The position numbers and the translations under genes were made by a program. From positions 1 to 32,574 of the forward strand of contig NZ_JAMWMR010000043.1 of NCBI RefSeq assembly GCF_023887685.1: a stretch of DNA of 32,574 bases, written 5' to 3'. Shown in pieces: positions 24,465 through 32,220 of this stretch (position 1 is its first letter; every line of letters begins with the position of its first letter). The notes under the pieces were generated by a model that was not told the DNA's origin, did no database searches, and saw only the letters and a program-made list of their open reading frames with translations. Origin of the DNA: Streptomyces macrolidinus (lineage in GTDB: Bacteria; Actinomycetota; Actinomycetes; Streptomycetales; Streptomycetaceae).

Positions 24465-25093
24465 ACGTCACCGTAATGCCGCAGACCACCTGCGCCGTCC
24501 GCGCCCGCGTGCCCATCACCCTGGAGCGCGCCCGAGGCCGTACGGCCGAACTGGTCACCTTCCACGACCTGCCCGACGCCCAGGAACACATCGCCTGCGT
24601 CCTGCCCCACCCACCGGGCACCGTGCCCCTCGTCCGCATGCACAGCGAGTGCCTGACCGGCGACATGCTCGGCTCCGCCCGCTGCGACTGCGGACCCCAG
24701 CTCGACGAGGCGCTCACCGCCCTGGCCGACGAGGGCGGGGTCCTGCTCTATCTGCGCCAGGAAGGCCGCGGCATCGGCCTGTACAACAAGCTCGACACGT
24801 ACGTCCTCCAGGACCAGGACATCGACACGTTCAGCGCCAACCGCCTCATCGGGCGCGGCGAGGACGAACGCGACTACCGGGCCGCCGCGGCGATGCTGCG
24901 CGCCCTCGGCCTGCACCGCATCCGGCTGCTGACCAACAACCCCGACAAGGTCGCCCAGTTGCGCGCTCTCGGCATCCGTGTCGAGGACGTCGTCCCCACC
25001 GGCGTCCATCTCACCCCGCACAACGCCCGCTATCTGTCGGCCAAGGCGGGCAGCGGGCACACCCTCGCGCTGCTGAAGGAGGCCGGGGCATGA
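24461..25093 (+). CDS. ribA: GTP cyclohydrolase II (RibA/ToxB-like)
   Basis: A 210-residue stand-alone GTP cyclohydrolase II. It opens GTP, releasing formate and pyrophosphate, to give 2,5-diamino-6-ribosylamino-4(3H)-pyrimidinone 5'-phosphate. The zinc cysteines are Cys64, Cys75 and Cys77 (HSECLTGDMLGSARCDCG). The substrate motif GRGIGL is at 102-107, followed by NKLDTYVLQDQDIDTFSANR and ERDY. The length matches the free-standing enzyme, not the RibBA fusion usual for riboflavin synthesis in actinobacteria. No other riboflavin gene is nearby, so this is a pathway-specific copy, as ToxB is in toxoflavin synthesis. It overlaps both neighbours by ATGA, so it is translationally coupled. Confidence 0.95.
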   Translation: MNVTVMPQTTCAVRARVPITLERARGRTAELVTFHDLPDAQEHIACVLPHPPGTVPLVRMHSECLTGDMLGSARCDCGPQLDEALTALADEGGVLLYLRQEGRGIGLYNKLDTYVLQDQDIDTFSANRLIGRGEDERDYRAAAAMLRALGLHRIRLLTNNPDKVAQLRALGIRVEDVVPTGVHLTPHNARYLSAKAGSGHTLALLKEAGA

Positions 25094-26055
25094 ACCTCGA
25101 AGACCTCGCGGACTCCCCGCACTTCAAGGAGCACGCGGACCTCGCCGACCCCGGCCGCGTCCACCGCTCGCCCGGCCCGCACGCGCTCTCCGCGGACCGG
25201 CTGCGGCTGGCCGCCGCCGTCGAGGACCCCTCGCTGCCGCTGCCCGAACGGCTCGCCGCCGGAGGCACGTTGGCCCTGATCGGCGACCCGCGCATCACGC
25301 CCTCCCCGGCCACCTGCTTCGTCCCCGGCGCCCAGGTCCCGATCGGCCTGCCCGCCGAGGAGGTCGCGTACGTCACCCGGTACTGGGCCGACAAGGGCGT
25401 CGAGGAGTCCTGGATCCTCAAGGAGACACCCGAACACACCGTGGAGATAGCCGACTTCTGGATCTCCCGCTACCTCGTGACCAACGGCGAGTGGCGCGAC
25501 TTCCTCGCCGACACCGGGCTTCAGGAGCGCCCCACCACCTGGTACCTCGGCGCCTACCCCTGGGACCGCTCCAACCACCCGGTCGCCGGGATCCGTCCCG
25601 AACACGCCGACCACTACGCGCGCTGGCTCAGCGACCGCACCGGACACCCCTGGCGGCTGCCCACCGAAGCGGAGTGGGAGTACGCGGCCAAGGGACCCGA
25701 GGGCCGCCCCTACCCGTGGGAGGGCGGGTTCGACCCGGACGCCGCCAACACCCGCGAGTCGGGCGTGCACACGACCACCCCGGTCGGCGCGTTCCCGGCC
25801 GGACAGGCGCCCTTCGGCGCCCACGACATGGGAGGCAACGTGGAGGAGTTCACCGCCGACGACTACACCCCCTACCCGGGCGGCGAGCACATCGCCGACC
25901 ACCTCGTCCAGTCGATGGGCACCTACCGCGTCGCCCGCGGCGGCAGCTTCGCCCGCTTCGGAGACCTCACCCGCACCCGCCGCCGGCACGGCGCCTTCCC
26001 CGGTCCGCTCTACCCCGTCGGCTTCCGCCTCGCCACCAGCGAGCGTCCGTCATGA
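25090..26055 (+). CDS. SUMF1/FGE-fold protein lacking the catalytic cysteines (ToxD-like)
   Basis: A 321-residue protein with an N-terminal region of about 110 residues followed by a formylglycine-generating-enzyme-type (C-type lectin-like) domain. Hallmarks are RLPTEAEWEYA (189-199), GGNVEEFT (248-255) and RGGSF (283-287). In true FGE a cysteine pair follows RGGSF; here that stretch is ARFGDLTRTRRRHG with no cysteine, so sulfatase activation is unlikely. The EgtB-type DinB domain is also absent. It sits directly after GTP cyclohydrolase II, like ToxD of toxoflavin operons as I recall them. An oxidative step on the pyrimidine, or N-N bond formation, is a reasonable hypothesis. Confidence 0.82.
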   Translation: MNLEDLADSPHFKEHADLADPGRVHRSPGPHALSADRLRLAAAVEDPSLPLPERLAAGGTLALIGDPRITPSPATCFVPGAQVPIGLPAEEVAYVTRYWADKGVEESWILKETPEHTVEIADFWISRYLVTNGEWRDFLADTGLQERPTTWYLGAYPWDRSNHPVAGIRPEHADHYARWLSDRTGHPWRLPTEAEWEYAAKGPEGRPYPWEGGFDPDAANTRESGVHTTTPVGAFPAGQAPFGAHDMGGNVEEFTADDYTPYPGGEHIADHLVQSMGTYRVARGGSFARFGDLTRTRRRHGAFPGPLYPVGFRLATSERPS

Positions 26056-27170
26056 CCGCGCCCGTCATGCCGCTCCCGGCCACCGTCACGACCGGACCGG
26101 GACGCGCGTACGCACCCACACCGGCTCCGACCGGCACCGGCCTCACACACATCGAGCGGGCCCTGACCGCCCGCCGCCCCGATCGTGACGCCCTCGAAGC
26201 CCCTTTCGGCCCGCTGGAGCGGCACGCGACCCGCCTCCTGCCCGGCCTCGCCGCGCTCCGGCCCGACATCGGCCACACCCCGCTCGTCCCCGTACCCAGC
26301 CGCGACGGCCGCGGCACCGTATGGCTCAAGGCGGAGGCCGCCAACCGCACCGGCACCGTCAAGGCCCGTACCGCCTATGCCCTGTTGTGCGCGGCCGTGG
26401 CCCGGACCGGCACCCCTCGGGTACGGCTCGTGGAGTACTCGGGCGGCTCCCTCGCCCTCGCTCTCGCCGAGATGTGCGCCCACCTGGGCCTCGATCTGCA
26501 CCTGGCGGTCCCGCACGGCTCACCCGCCCGGCTCGTCGACACCCTGCGCCGCCACGGCGCCCGCGTCAGCCACGCGCCCGAAGGCACCGGATTCCTCGGC
26601 GCCATGAACGAGGCCGCACGCATCGCCGAGGACGAGGACCGGCACCTGCTGCTCCAGCACTGCGCCCCCGAGGCCGTCGCCATGCACCGCGAACACACCG
26701 GCGCCGAGATCATCGCCCGGCTCACCCGGGAAGCCGTACGACCTGTCGCGTTCGCCGCGTCCGTCGGTTCCGCCGGTACCGCGGTCGGCACCACCCAGGC
26801 CCTGCGTGCCCGTTGGACCGGCTGCACCGCCGTGGCCGTCTTCCCCACCGAGGCCCCCTACGGCGACGGCCGCGCCCCCGGCGGCGCCCGCCGCATGAAC
26901 GGCACCGGCGGCCTCGGCCACGGTCTCAAACAGCCCCTTCTGGCCCCGTACGAGGGCGACTTCGCCTTCGCCGAGGTCAGCTACCCCGAGGCCCTCGACG
27001 CGATGCGGCTGCTGCACCACACCCAGCGGATCGCCGTCTCCAGCAGTGCCGCGGGCGCCTGGCTCAGCGCCTCCCGCGTCATCGACCAGGGGCCGCGCGG
27101 CCACCACGCCGTCGCCATCGCCGCGAGCCGCGGCACACCGGAGGAGTGGGCCCATGCCACGGACCGCTGA
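26052..27170 (+). CDS. PLP-dependent beta-substitution enzyme, cysteine synthase-like
   Basis: A 372-residue fold-type II PLP enzyme of the cysteine synthase/cystathionine beta-synthase family. IGHTPLV (73-79) matches the family's GNTPL strand. NRTGTVKART carries the PLP lysine (Lys104). SGGSLALALA (130-139) occupies the substrate loop, where O-acetylserine sulfhydrylases have SGNTG, and SVGSAGTAVGT is the phosphate-binding loop. The altered substrate loop suggests a nucleophile other than sulfide, or a different acceptor. A serine acetyltransferase gene ends the same operon, so O-acetylserine is the likely substrate and a beta-substituted alanine the likely product. Start and stop overlap both neighbours. 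Confidence 0.85.
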   Translation: MTAPVMPLPATVTTGPGRAYAPTPAPTGTGLTHIERALTARRPDRDALEAPFGPLERHATRLLPGLAALRPDIGHTPLVPVPSRDGRGTVWLKAEAANRTGTVKARTAYALLCAAVARTGTPRVRLVEYSGGSLALALAEMCAHLGLDLHLAVPHGSPARLVDTLRRHGARVSHAPEGTGFLGAMNEAARIAEDEDRHLLLQHCAPEAVAMHREHTGAEIIARLTREAVRPVAFAASVGSAGTAVGTTQALRARWTGCTAVAVFPTEAPYGDGRAPGGARRMNGTGGLGHGLKQPLLAPYEGDFAFAEVSYPEALDAMRLLHHTQRIAVSSSAAGAWLSASRVIDQGPRGHHAVAIAASRGTPEEWAHATDR

Positions 27171-27822
27171 ACCCGCGGTGGGCTACACCGCCTACCGGCG
27201 TGTGGTGGCCGACTCCTTCGGCACCTGGTACGGCCGCCGACGCGACTCATGGACCGGCACCGACACCAACGAGGCGGTCACCCGCTTCGTCTGCGCCGAA
27301 GCCCCGGCCCCGCGCGCCGAGGGCCGCCGCCGCATCCTGGACGTGGGCTGTGGCCGCGGCCGTCAGACCACCGCCCTCGCCGAACGCCTCGACGCCGACA
27401 CCACCGGCCTCGACCTGCTGGACGTATGGGACGCCCCGCCGCCCACCCGCGGCCAAGTCCGCTTCCGGCAGGGCGACTTCCTCGACTTCACCGACGACAA
27501 CCTCGACATCGTCGTGGACAACGGCTGCCTCCACCACCAGCGCCGCGCCGACTGGCCCGCCTGGGCGGCCCACGGCGCCCGACTGCTGCGCCCCGGCGGG
27601 GTCCTCGCCGTCAGCGTCTTCCTCAGCCCCGACGGCGCGATCAGCGAACTCCCGCTGGACGACGGGCGGTTGAACTGGTGGCTGCCCGAGGAGACCGTCA
27701 CCGACCTGTACACCCGCGCCGGCCTCACGGCCACCGGCCGCCAGGTGATCGACCGGGACTTCCAGTACCAGGGCCACTGGCTCTCCTACTTGGCGCTGTC
27801 CTTCCGCAAGGCCGAGGGATGA
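27154..27822 (+). CDS. Class I SAM-dependent methyltransferase (ToxA-like?)
   Basis: A 222-residue Rossmann-fold methyltransferase. The SAM-binding motif I is ILDVGCGRGRQTTALAE, followed by the acidic strand TGLDLLD, then DIVVDNGCLHHQ and the post-motif LLRPGGVLAVSVF. The ATG at 27154 lies within the end of the preceding gene and has GGAGGAG 7 bases upstream. Toxoflavin operons carry an N-methyltransferase (ToxA) beside the GTP cyclohydrolase, so N-methylation of the heterocycle is a natural guess; O-methylation cannot be excluded. There is a 43-bp gap before the next gene. Confidence 0.87.
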   Translation: MPRTAEPAVGYTAYRRVVADSFGTWYGRRRDSWTGTDTNEAVTRFVCAEAPAPRAEGRRRILDVGCGRGRQTTALAERLDADTTGLDLLDVWDAPPPTRGQVRFRQGDFLDFTDDNLDIVVDNGCLHHQRRADWPAWAAHGARLLRPGGVLAVSVFLSPDGAISELPLDDGRLNWWLPEETVTDLYTRAGLTATGRQVIDRDFQYQGHWLSYLALSFRKAEG

Positions 27823-27865
27823 CCGCCGACCGGGCCACAGCCCGACTCCCGTGAAGGGACCAGAC

Positions 27866-28810
27866 ATGCTCAAGGAGATCGACCTGCGACGGCCGGGCGG
27901 CCGGGAGCACCTGCGCGGCGCCCTGCGCGACGGGTTCTTCCTCGTCCGCAACACCGTTCCCGAGACCCTGCTGGACGAGGCGTACGCCTTCCTGCACGCC
28001 TTCTTCGCCCTGCGCCCCGAGGAGAAGAAGGCCTGCCACGTCCCCGGCAGCAACGGCCAGGCCGGCTACACCCCACCACTGATCGAGCACGCGGAGAAGG
28101 GCACGGTGCCCGACTGGAAGGAACTCTTCCACTGGGGAGCCCCGTTGCCCGCGCACCACCCGCTGCGCGTCCGCTTCCCGGCCCGCTACCCCGACCCCTA
28201 CTTCCCCGACCACCTGGTGCCCGGTATCGGCTCGGCACTGCGCGAACTGCACACCCGTATGCTGCACTTCCAGCACGATGTCGTCCGCACCCTCGCGGAC
28301 GCACTCGGCGCCCACCCCGACTACTTCACCGACATGCTGGAGGACGGCCCCGTCGTCAACCGGGCCACCTGGTATCCGCCGATGGCGCAGGCCCCCTCCG
28401 ACCGTCACATCTGGGCGGTGGAACACCAGGACTTCGACCTGATCACCGCGCTGCCCCGGGCGACCGCGGCGGGCCTGGAGGTCCTGGTCGACGGGGAGTG
28501 GCTCGCCGTCGACGCACCCCCCGGACACGCCGTCGTCAACGTCGGCATGGTCCTCGACCGCCTCACCAACGGTCTGGCGCGCGCGGCCGTGCACCGGGTG
28601 GTGGCCAGGCCCGGCCAGAGCGAAGGCCGCCTGTCCATCGTCCAGTTCTGCCACCCCGCACCCTGGACCACGCTGACACCGCTGCGCGTCCCGGGCGCAC
28701 AGGACAGCCCTCAGCGCTTCGCCACGCTGACGGCGGACGAGCTGTTCCAGCGCACGATGTACCGGATCAGGCGGTTGGACGCCCAGCGTGTGGGGACGTC
28801 GGGGCGATGA
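27866..28810 (+). CDS. 2-oxoglutarate/Fe(II)-dependent oxygenase, isopenicillin N synthase family
   Basis: A 314-residue non-haem iron oxygenase. The iron triad is His187 and Asp189 (EHQDFD) and His243 (AVHRVV). The 2-oxoglutarate anchor Arg255 and Ser257 lie in GRLSIVQF. An N-terminal DIOX_N-type region begins GFFLVRNTVP. Length and order match the IPNS/gibberellin-oxidase superfamily. It would hydroxylate, desaturate or cyclise an intermediate using O2 and 2-oxoglutarate. The ATG at 27866 follows AAGGGA; an upstream GTG at 27851 is less likely. The stop overlaps the serine acetyltransferase start (ATGA). Confidence 0.9.
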   Translation: MLKEIDLRRPGGREHLRGALRDGFFLVRNTVPETLLDEAYAFLHAFFALRPEEKKACHVPGSNGQAGYTPPLIEHAEKGTVPDWKELFHWGAPLPAHHPLRVRFPARYPDPYFPDHLVPGIGSALRELHTRMLHFQHDVVRTLADALGAHPDYFTDMLEDGPVVNRATWYPPMAQAPSDRHIWAVEHQDFDLITALPRATAAGLEVLVDGEWLAVDAPPGHAVVNVGMVLDRLTNGLARAAVHRVVARPGQSEGRLSIVQFCHPAPWTTLTPLRVPGAQDSPQRFATLTADELFQRTMYRIRRLDAQRVGTSGR

Positions 28811-29544
28811 GCGGAACTATGGGGCGTGCGGCGAGGGTTGGGGTGGGAGCGGGTAACTCGACTACTCGCGGTGGCAGTTGGATTGAAAGTGCGGGTGTGG
28901 CGCGTGCGGGTGTGAGCAGAGGTACGCCTACGGGTGGGAGGCCTCGCGCAAGGCCCGTCCGCGGGGGCTCATCGGCGCCACCGTCCGTCCTGCGCCTGAT
29001 CCGTGAGGATCTCCAGGCCGTCCTCGCCCGCGACCCCTCCTGCTCCGGCCGGGGGGAGGCGCTTCTGCACGCCGGCTGGCAGGGCCTGGCCCTGTACCGG
29101 CTCGCCCACCGCCACTACCTGCGCGGCCGTCGGCTGCGGGCCGCCGCGCTCACGCGGCTGGCCGGTCTGCTGACCGGTATGGAGATCCATGCGGGTGCCC
29201 GCATCGGCCGACGCGCCTTCATCGACCACGGGTTCGGTGTGGTCATCGGTGAAACGGCGGTCGTGGGTGACGATGTGACGATCTATCACGGAGTCACTCT
29301 CGGCTCGCGCGGCTGGCTGCGCGACAGCGAGGCGGGACACCGTCGCCACCCGATCCTCGGCGACCGGGTCCTGATCGGTACGGGCGCCTCCGTGCTGGGC
29401 CCGATCACCGTGGGCGACGGCACCCGCATCTCCGCCCACTCCCTCGTCCTCCACGACCTCCCACCTGGTCAGGGGTCGCGTGACGCCGGACCGACAGTGA
29501 ACGGAACAGCCCGGCCCGCCCGTCACACCCGAACCCGAAGGTGA
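28807..29544 (+). CDS. cysE: Serine O-acetyltransferase (CysE family) with N-terminal extension
   Basis: A 245-residue protein. From about residue 60 it is a typical serine acetyltransferase: a helical segment with HAGWQGLALYRLAHRHYL, then left-handed beta-helix hexapeptide repeats GMEIHAGARIGRRAFIDHG, GVVIGETAVVGDDVTIYHG and HPILGDRVLIGTGASVLGPI. It makes O-acetylserine from serine and acetyl-CoA. The first ~58 residues are a low-complexity Gly/Ala/Arg/Ser stretch, and the DNA there is G-rich with weaker third-position bias; it may be non-conserved, and the true start could be internal. It probably feeds the cysteine synthase-like enzyme of the same operon. Last gene of the operon. Confidence 0.87.
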   Translation: MSGTMGRAARVGVGAGNSTTRGGSWIESAGVARAGVSRGTPTGGRPRARPVRGGSSAPPSVLRLIREDLQAVLARDPSCSGRGEALLHAGWQGLALYRLAHRHYLRGRRLRAAALTRLAGLLTGMEIHAGARIGRRAFIDHGFGVVIGETAVVGDDVTIYHGVTLGSRGWLRDSEAGHRRHPILGDRVLIGTGASVLGPITVGDGTRISAHSLVLHDLPPGQGSRDAGPTVNGTARPARHTRTRR

Positions 29545-29596
29545 CGAACTACTCTTCGATCCCGTCGAGTTCACGCTCTCCTCGCCCATGCTGCAC

Positions 29597-29610
29597 GTGT
29601 TCCCGAACAC
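29597..29610. promoter_or_regulatory. Palindromic operator candidate before the BBE-type oxidase gene
   Basis: GTGTTC (29597-29602) and GAACAC (29605-29610) are perfect inverted arms around CC, in the 124-bp gap between the serine acetyltransferase and the oxidase. It is a plausible dimeric repressor site about 60 bp upstream of the oxidase ATG. A small stem, GTCCCGC/GCGGGAC, at 29613-29629 follows immediately and may be a weak terminator. Confidence 0.4.
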
Positions 29611-29668
29611 CTGTCCCGCCCGGCGGGACCTTCACGTCCTGCATGGACGGAACGGAGAGTGATTCGCC

Positions 29669-31195
29669 ATGCTCAGCAGGCGCTCCCTGATACAGGCCTC
29701 GGCCGCCACCACCGCCGCGGTCGCCCTGACCGCGGGCAGCGGTGGCCTCGTCCTCGCCGCCGGGAGCGGCACGGTGCCCTGGAGCACCCTGCGCGCCGCA
29801 CTCACCGGCAGCCTCGTACTGCCCGAGGACTCAGGCTACGACACCGCCAGACAGCTCCAACTCGCCCAGTTCGACGCCATTCACCCACAGGCCGTGGCCT
29901 ACTGCGCCACCGAGGCCGATGTCGCGGCGTGTATCCGCTTCGCCCAGGGCAACGGCCTGGCCACCGCCGTCCGTAGCGGTGGCCACAGCGCCGCCGGCTA
30001 TTCCACGAGCCCCGGTCTCGTCATCGACGTCTCCCGGCTCAACCGCGTCCGCGTCTCCGGTTCCACCGTCCACGCCGGTCCCGGCTGTCAGGGCGTCGAT
30101 GTCGTCAACTCCCTTGCTCCGTATGGACTTCAGGTGGCCGGTGGCACGTGCCCCACCGTCGCCATGGGCGGCTGGCTCCAGGGCGGCGGGCTCGGCTACG
30201 CCTCCCGCAAGTACGGCATGGGCGCCGACCGGCTCGTCTCGGCCCGGGTCGTCCTCGCCGACGGTCGCCTCGTACAGGCCTCGGCCAGCGAACACCCCGA
30301 TCTGTACTGGGCGTTGCGGGGTGGCGGCGGGGGCAACTTCGGTGTCGTCACCGACTACGAGGTACGGCCCGTGCAGATCCCCGTCCTGACGCTGTTCAAC
30401 CTCAACTTCCGCTGGGCGGACGCCCGTCAGGTGATCCTTGCCTGGCAGGACTGGATGGCCGACGCGCCCCGCGAACTGGCCACCGAGCTGATGTTCCTGT
30501 ACTCCACCGACGCCCCCTCAGGCACCGAGCCCAACGTCGTCCTCACCGGCGGCTACCACGGCTCCCAGGGTGCCTGCGACGCCCTGCTGGACGCCCTCGT
30601 CGCCGCGGTCGGGCAGCCCGCCACCAGCCGCGACAGCAGTGAACTGCCGTACGCGCAGGCGATGATGCAGCTCTACGGCTGCGGCGACAAGACCGTCTCC
30701 GAGTGCCACCGCGTCGGCTTCACCCCTGACGCCCAGTTGCCCCGCGACACGTACACCAGCGGTCGCAATCTCTTCTTCGCCCGGCGCTGGACTTCCGCGG
30801 AGGCCCAGAGCGCACTGGACGCCTTCACCGCCGACGCGCGCCCCGGCCAGTTCCGCTTCCTCGGGCTGTTCCCCTACGGCGGCGCGATCAACGACATGGC
30901 GCCGACGGCCACCGCGTTCGTCCACCGCGACTCGCTGTTCAACGCCGGGTACTCCGTCACTCTGTCCACCGCCGACCCCGCCCAGGAGGACCGCGACCAC
31001 GCCCAGGCGTGGGTGGACGGCGGCCACGCGACCGTGGCCCCTTACTCGAACCACGAGTCGTACCAGAACTACATGGACCCGGCCCTGACGAGCTGGCGCG
31101 AGGCGTACTACGGCCAGAACTACGCGCGCCTCCAGGCCGTCAAGCGCGCCTACGACCCCAACCGCTTCTTCCGTTTCGCGCAGGGCGTCGACTGA
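29669..31195 (+). CDS. Tat-exported BBE-like FAD-linked oxidase
   Basis: A 508-residue secreted flavoprotein oxidase of the berberine bridge enzyme/6-hydroxy-D-nicotine oxidase group. The N-terminus is a twin-arginine signal (SRRSLIQASAA, then a hydrophobic run to about residue 31). The FAD-binding type 4 domain has RSGGHSAAGYS, with His106 as the 8-alpha-histidyl attachment, and GGTCPTVAMGG, with Cys161 as the 6-S-cysteinyl attachment, so FAD is probably bicovalently bound. The C-terminal BBE motif YQNYMDP and the final NRFFRFAQGV are present. It may perform a late extracellular oxidation of the cluster product or act on an unrelated substrate; its own upstream gap suggests separate regulation. 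Confidence 0.9.
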   Translation: MLSRRSLIQASAATTAAVALTAGSGGLVLAAGSGTVPWSTLRAALTGSLVLPEDSGYDTARQLQLAQFDAIHPQAVAYCATEADVAACIRFAQGNGLATAVRSGGHSAAGYSTSPGLVIDVSRLNRVRVSGSTVHAGPGCQGVDVVNSLAPYGLQVAGGTCPTVAMGGWLQGGGLGYASRKYGMGADRLVSARVVLADGRLVQASASEHPDLYWALRGGGGGNFGVVTDYEVRPVQIPVLTLFNLNFRWADARQVILAWQDWMADAPRELATELMFLYSTDAPSGTEPNVVLTGGYHGSQGACDALLDALVAAVGQPATSRDSSELPYAQAMMQLYGCGDKTVSECHRVGFTPDAQLPRDTYTSGRNLFFARRWTSAEAQSALDAFTADARPGQFRFLGLFPYGGAINDMAPTATAFVHRDSLFNAGYSVTLSTADPAQEDRDHAQAWVDGGHATVAPYSNHESYQNYMDPALTSWREAYYGQNYARLQAVKRAYDPNRFFRFAQGVD

Positions 31196-31229
31196 CCTCG
31201 CCGTCGTGCCACGACCCGAAGGGAACTCC

Positions 31230-32171
31230 GTGACCCGCATCGGCGACCCACGCGACATCATCGTCATCGGCTCCGGCCCCGCCGGTTACACCGCCGCTCT
31301 CTACACCTCCCGCGCCCAGCTCGCCCCGCTGGTCTTCGCCGGCTCCCTCCTCGTGGGCGGCGCCCTGACCACGACCACCGAGGTGGAGAACTTCCCCGGC
31401 TTCCCGGACGGCGTCCTCGGACCCGACCTGATGGACCGGATGCGGGAGCAGGCGGAACGGTTCGGCGCCGAGATCGTCGACGACGACATCACCGCCGTCG
31501 ATCTGACCGGGCCCGTCAAGACCGTCACCGACTCCACCGGCACCGAACACCGCGCCCGCGCGGTGATCGTGGCCACCGGCTCCCAGCACCGCAAGCTGAA
31601 CCTGCCCGGCGAGGACGCGCTCAGTGGCCGCGGGGTGTCCTCCTGCGCCACCTGCGACGGCTTCTTCTTCAAGGACCGTGACATCGCGGTCGTCGGCGGC
31701 GGCGACACCGCCATGGAGGAGGCCACGTTCCTCAAGCGCTTCGCCCGGTCGGTGACGATCGTCCACCGCCGCGACACCCTGCGCGCGTCGAAGGTCATGC
31801 AGGAACGCGCCTTCAGCGACCCGAAGATCACCTTCGCCTGGCACAGCGAGGTCACCCGGATCCATGGCGAGGAGCGCCTGTCCGGCCTGACCCTGCGCGA
31901 CACCCGTACCGGCGAGGAACGCCCGCTCGATGTGACGGGCCTGTTCGTGGCGATCGGCCACGACCCGCGCACCGACCTCGTCAAGGGCCAACTCGCCCTG
32001 GACGACGCCGGGTACATCGAGGTCGACGCCCCCTCCGCCCGTACCAGCCTGCCCGGCGTCTTCGCCGCGGGTGACGCGGTCGACCACAGCTACCGCCAGG
32101 CCGTCACCGCGGCGGGCACGGGCTGCGCGGCGGCGCTGGACGCGGAACGCTATCTCGCGGCACTGCGCTGA
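31230..32171 (+). CDS. trxB: Thioredoxin-disulfide reductase (TrxB-like)
   Basis: A 313-residue low-molecular-weight thioredoxin reductase. The FAD motif is IIVIGSGPAGYTAAL, the redox-active disulfide is CATC (Cys139, Cys142) in the NADPH domain, the NADPH motif is VVGGGDTAMEEATFL, and the C-terminal FAD motif is GVFAAGDAVDH. The length is standard. GTG at 31230 follows GAAGGGA at good spacing and is preferred to the GTG at 31206. It is 34 bp after the oxidase stop and probably co-transcribed with it. Streptomyces usually has another trxB near the chromosomal origin beside trxA; no thioredoxin gene is adjacent here, so this is likely a paralog. Confidence 0.92.
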   Translation: MTRIGDPRDIIVIGSGPAGYTAALYTSRAQLAPLVFAGSLLVGGALTTTTEVENFPGFPDGVLGPDLMDRMREQAERFGAEIVDDDITAVDLTGPVKTVTDSTGTEHRARAVIVATGSQHRKLNLPGEDALSGRGVSSCATCDGFFFKDRDIAVVGGGDTAMEEATFLKRFARSVTIVHRRDTLRASKVMQERAFSDPKITFAWHSEVTRIHGEERLSGLTLRDTRTGEERPLDVTGLFVAIGHDPRTDLVKGQLALDDAGYIEVDAPSARTSLPGVFAAGDAVDHSYRQAVTAAGTGCAAALDAERYLAALR

Positions 32172-32220
32172 GAAGCAGGGGCCGCGCGAAGACACCTGCG
32201 AGTAATCTGAGAACGCCTGA

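Noticed and set aside
24461..25093. Part of a riboflavin operon
   Set aside because: No ribB, ribD, ribE or ribH gene and no FMN riboswitch is seen; the neighbours are pathway-type enzymes.
25090..26055. Assignment as a formylglycine-generating enzyme or EgtB-type sulfoxide synthase
   Set aside because: FGE active-site cysteines are missing, no sulfatase gene is nearby, and the DinB domain of EgtB is absent.
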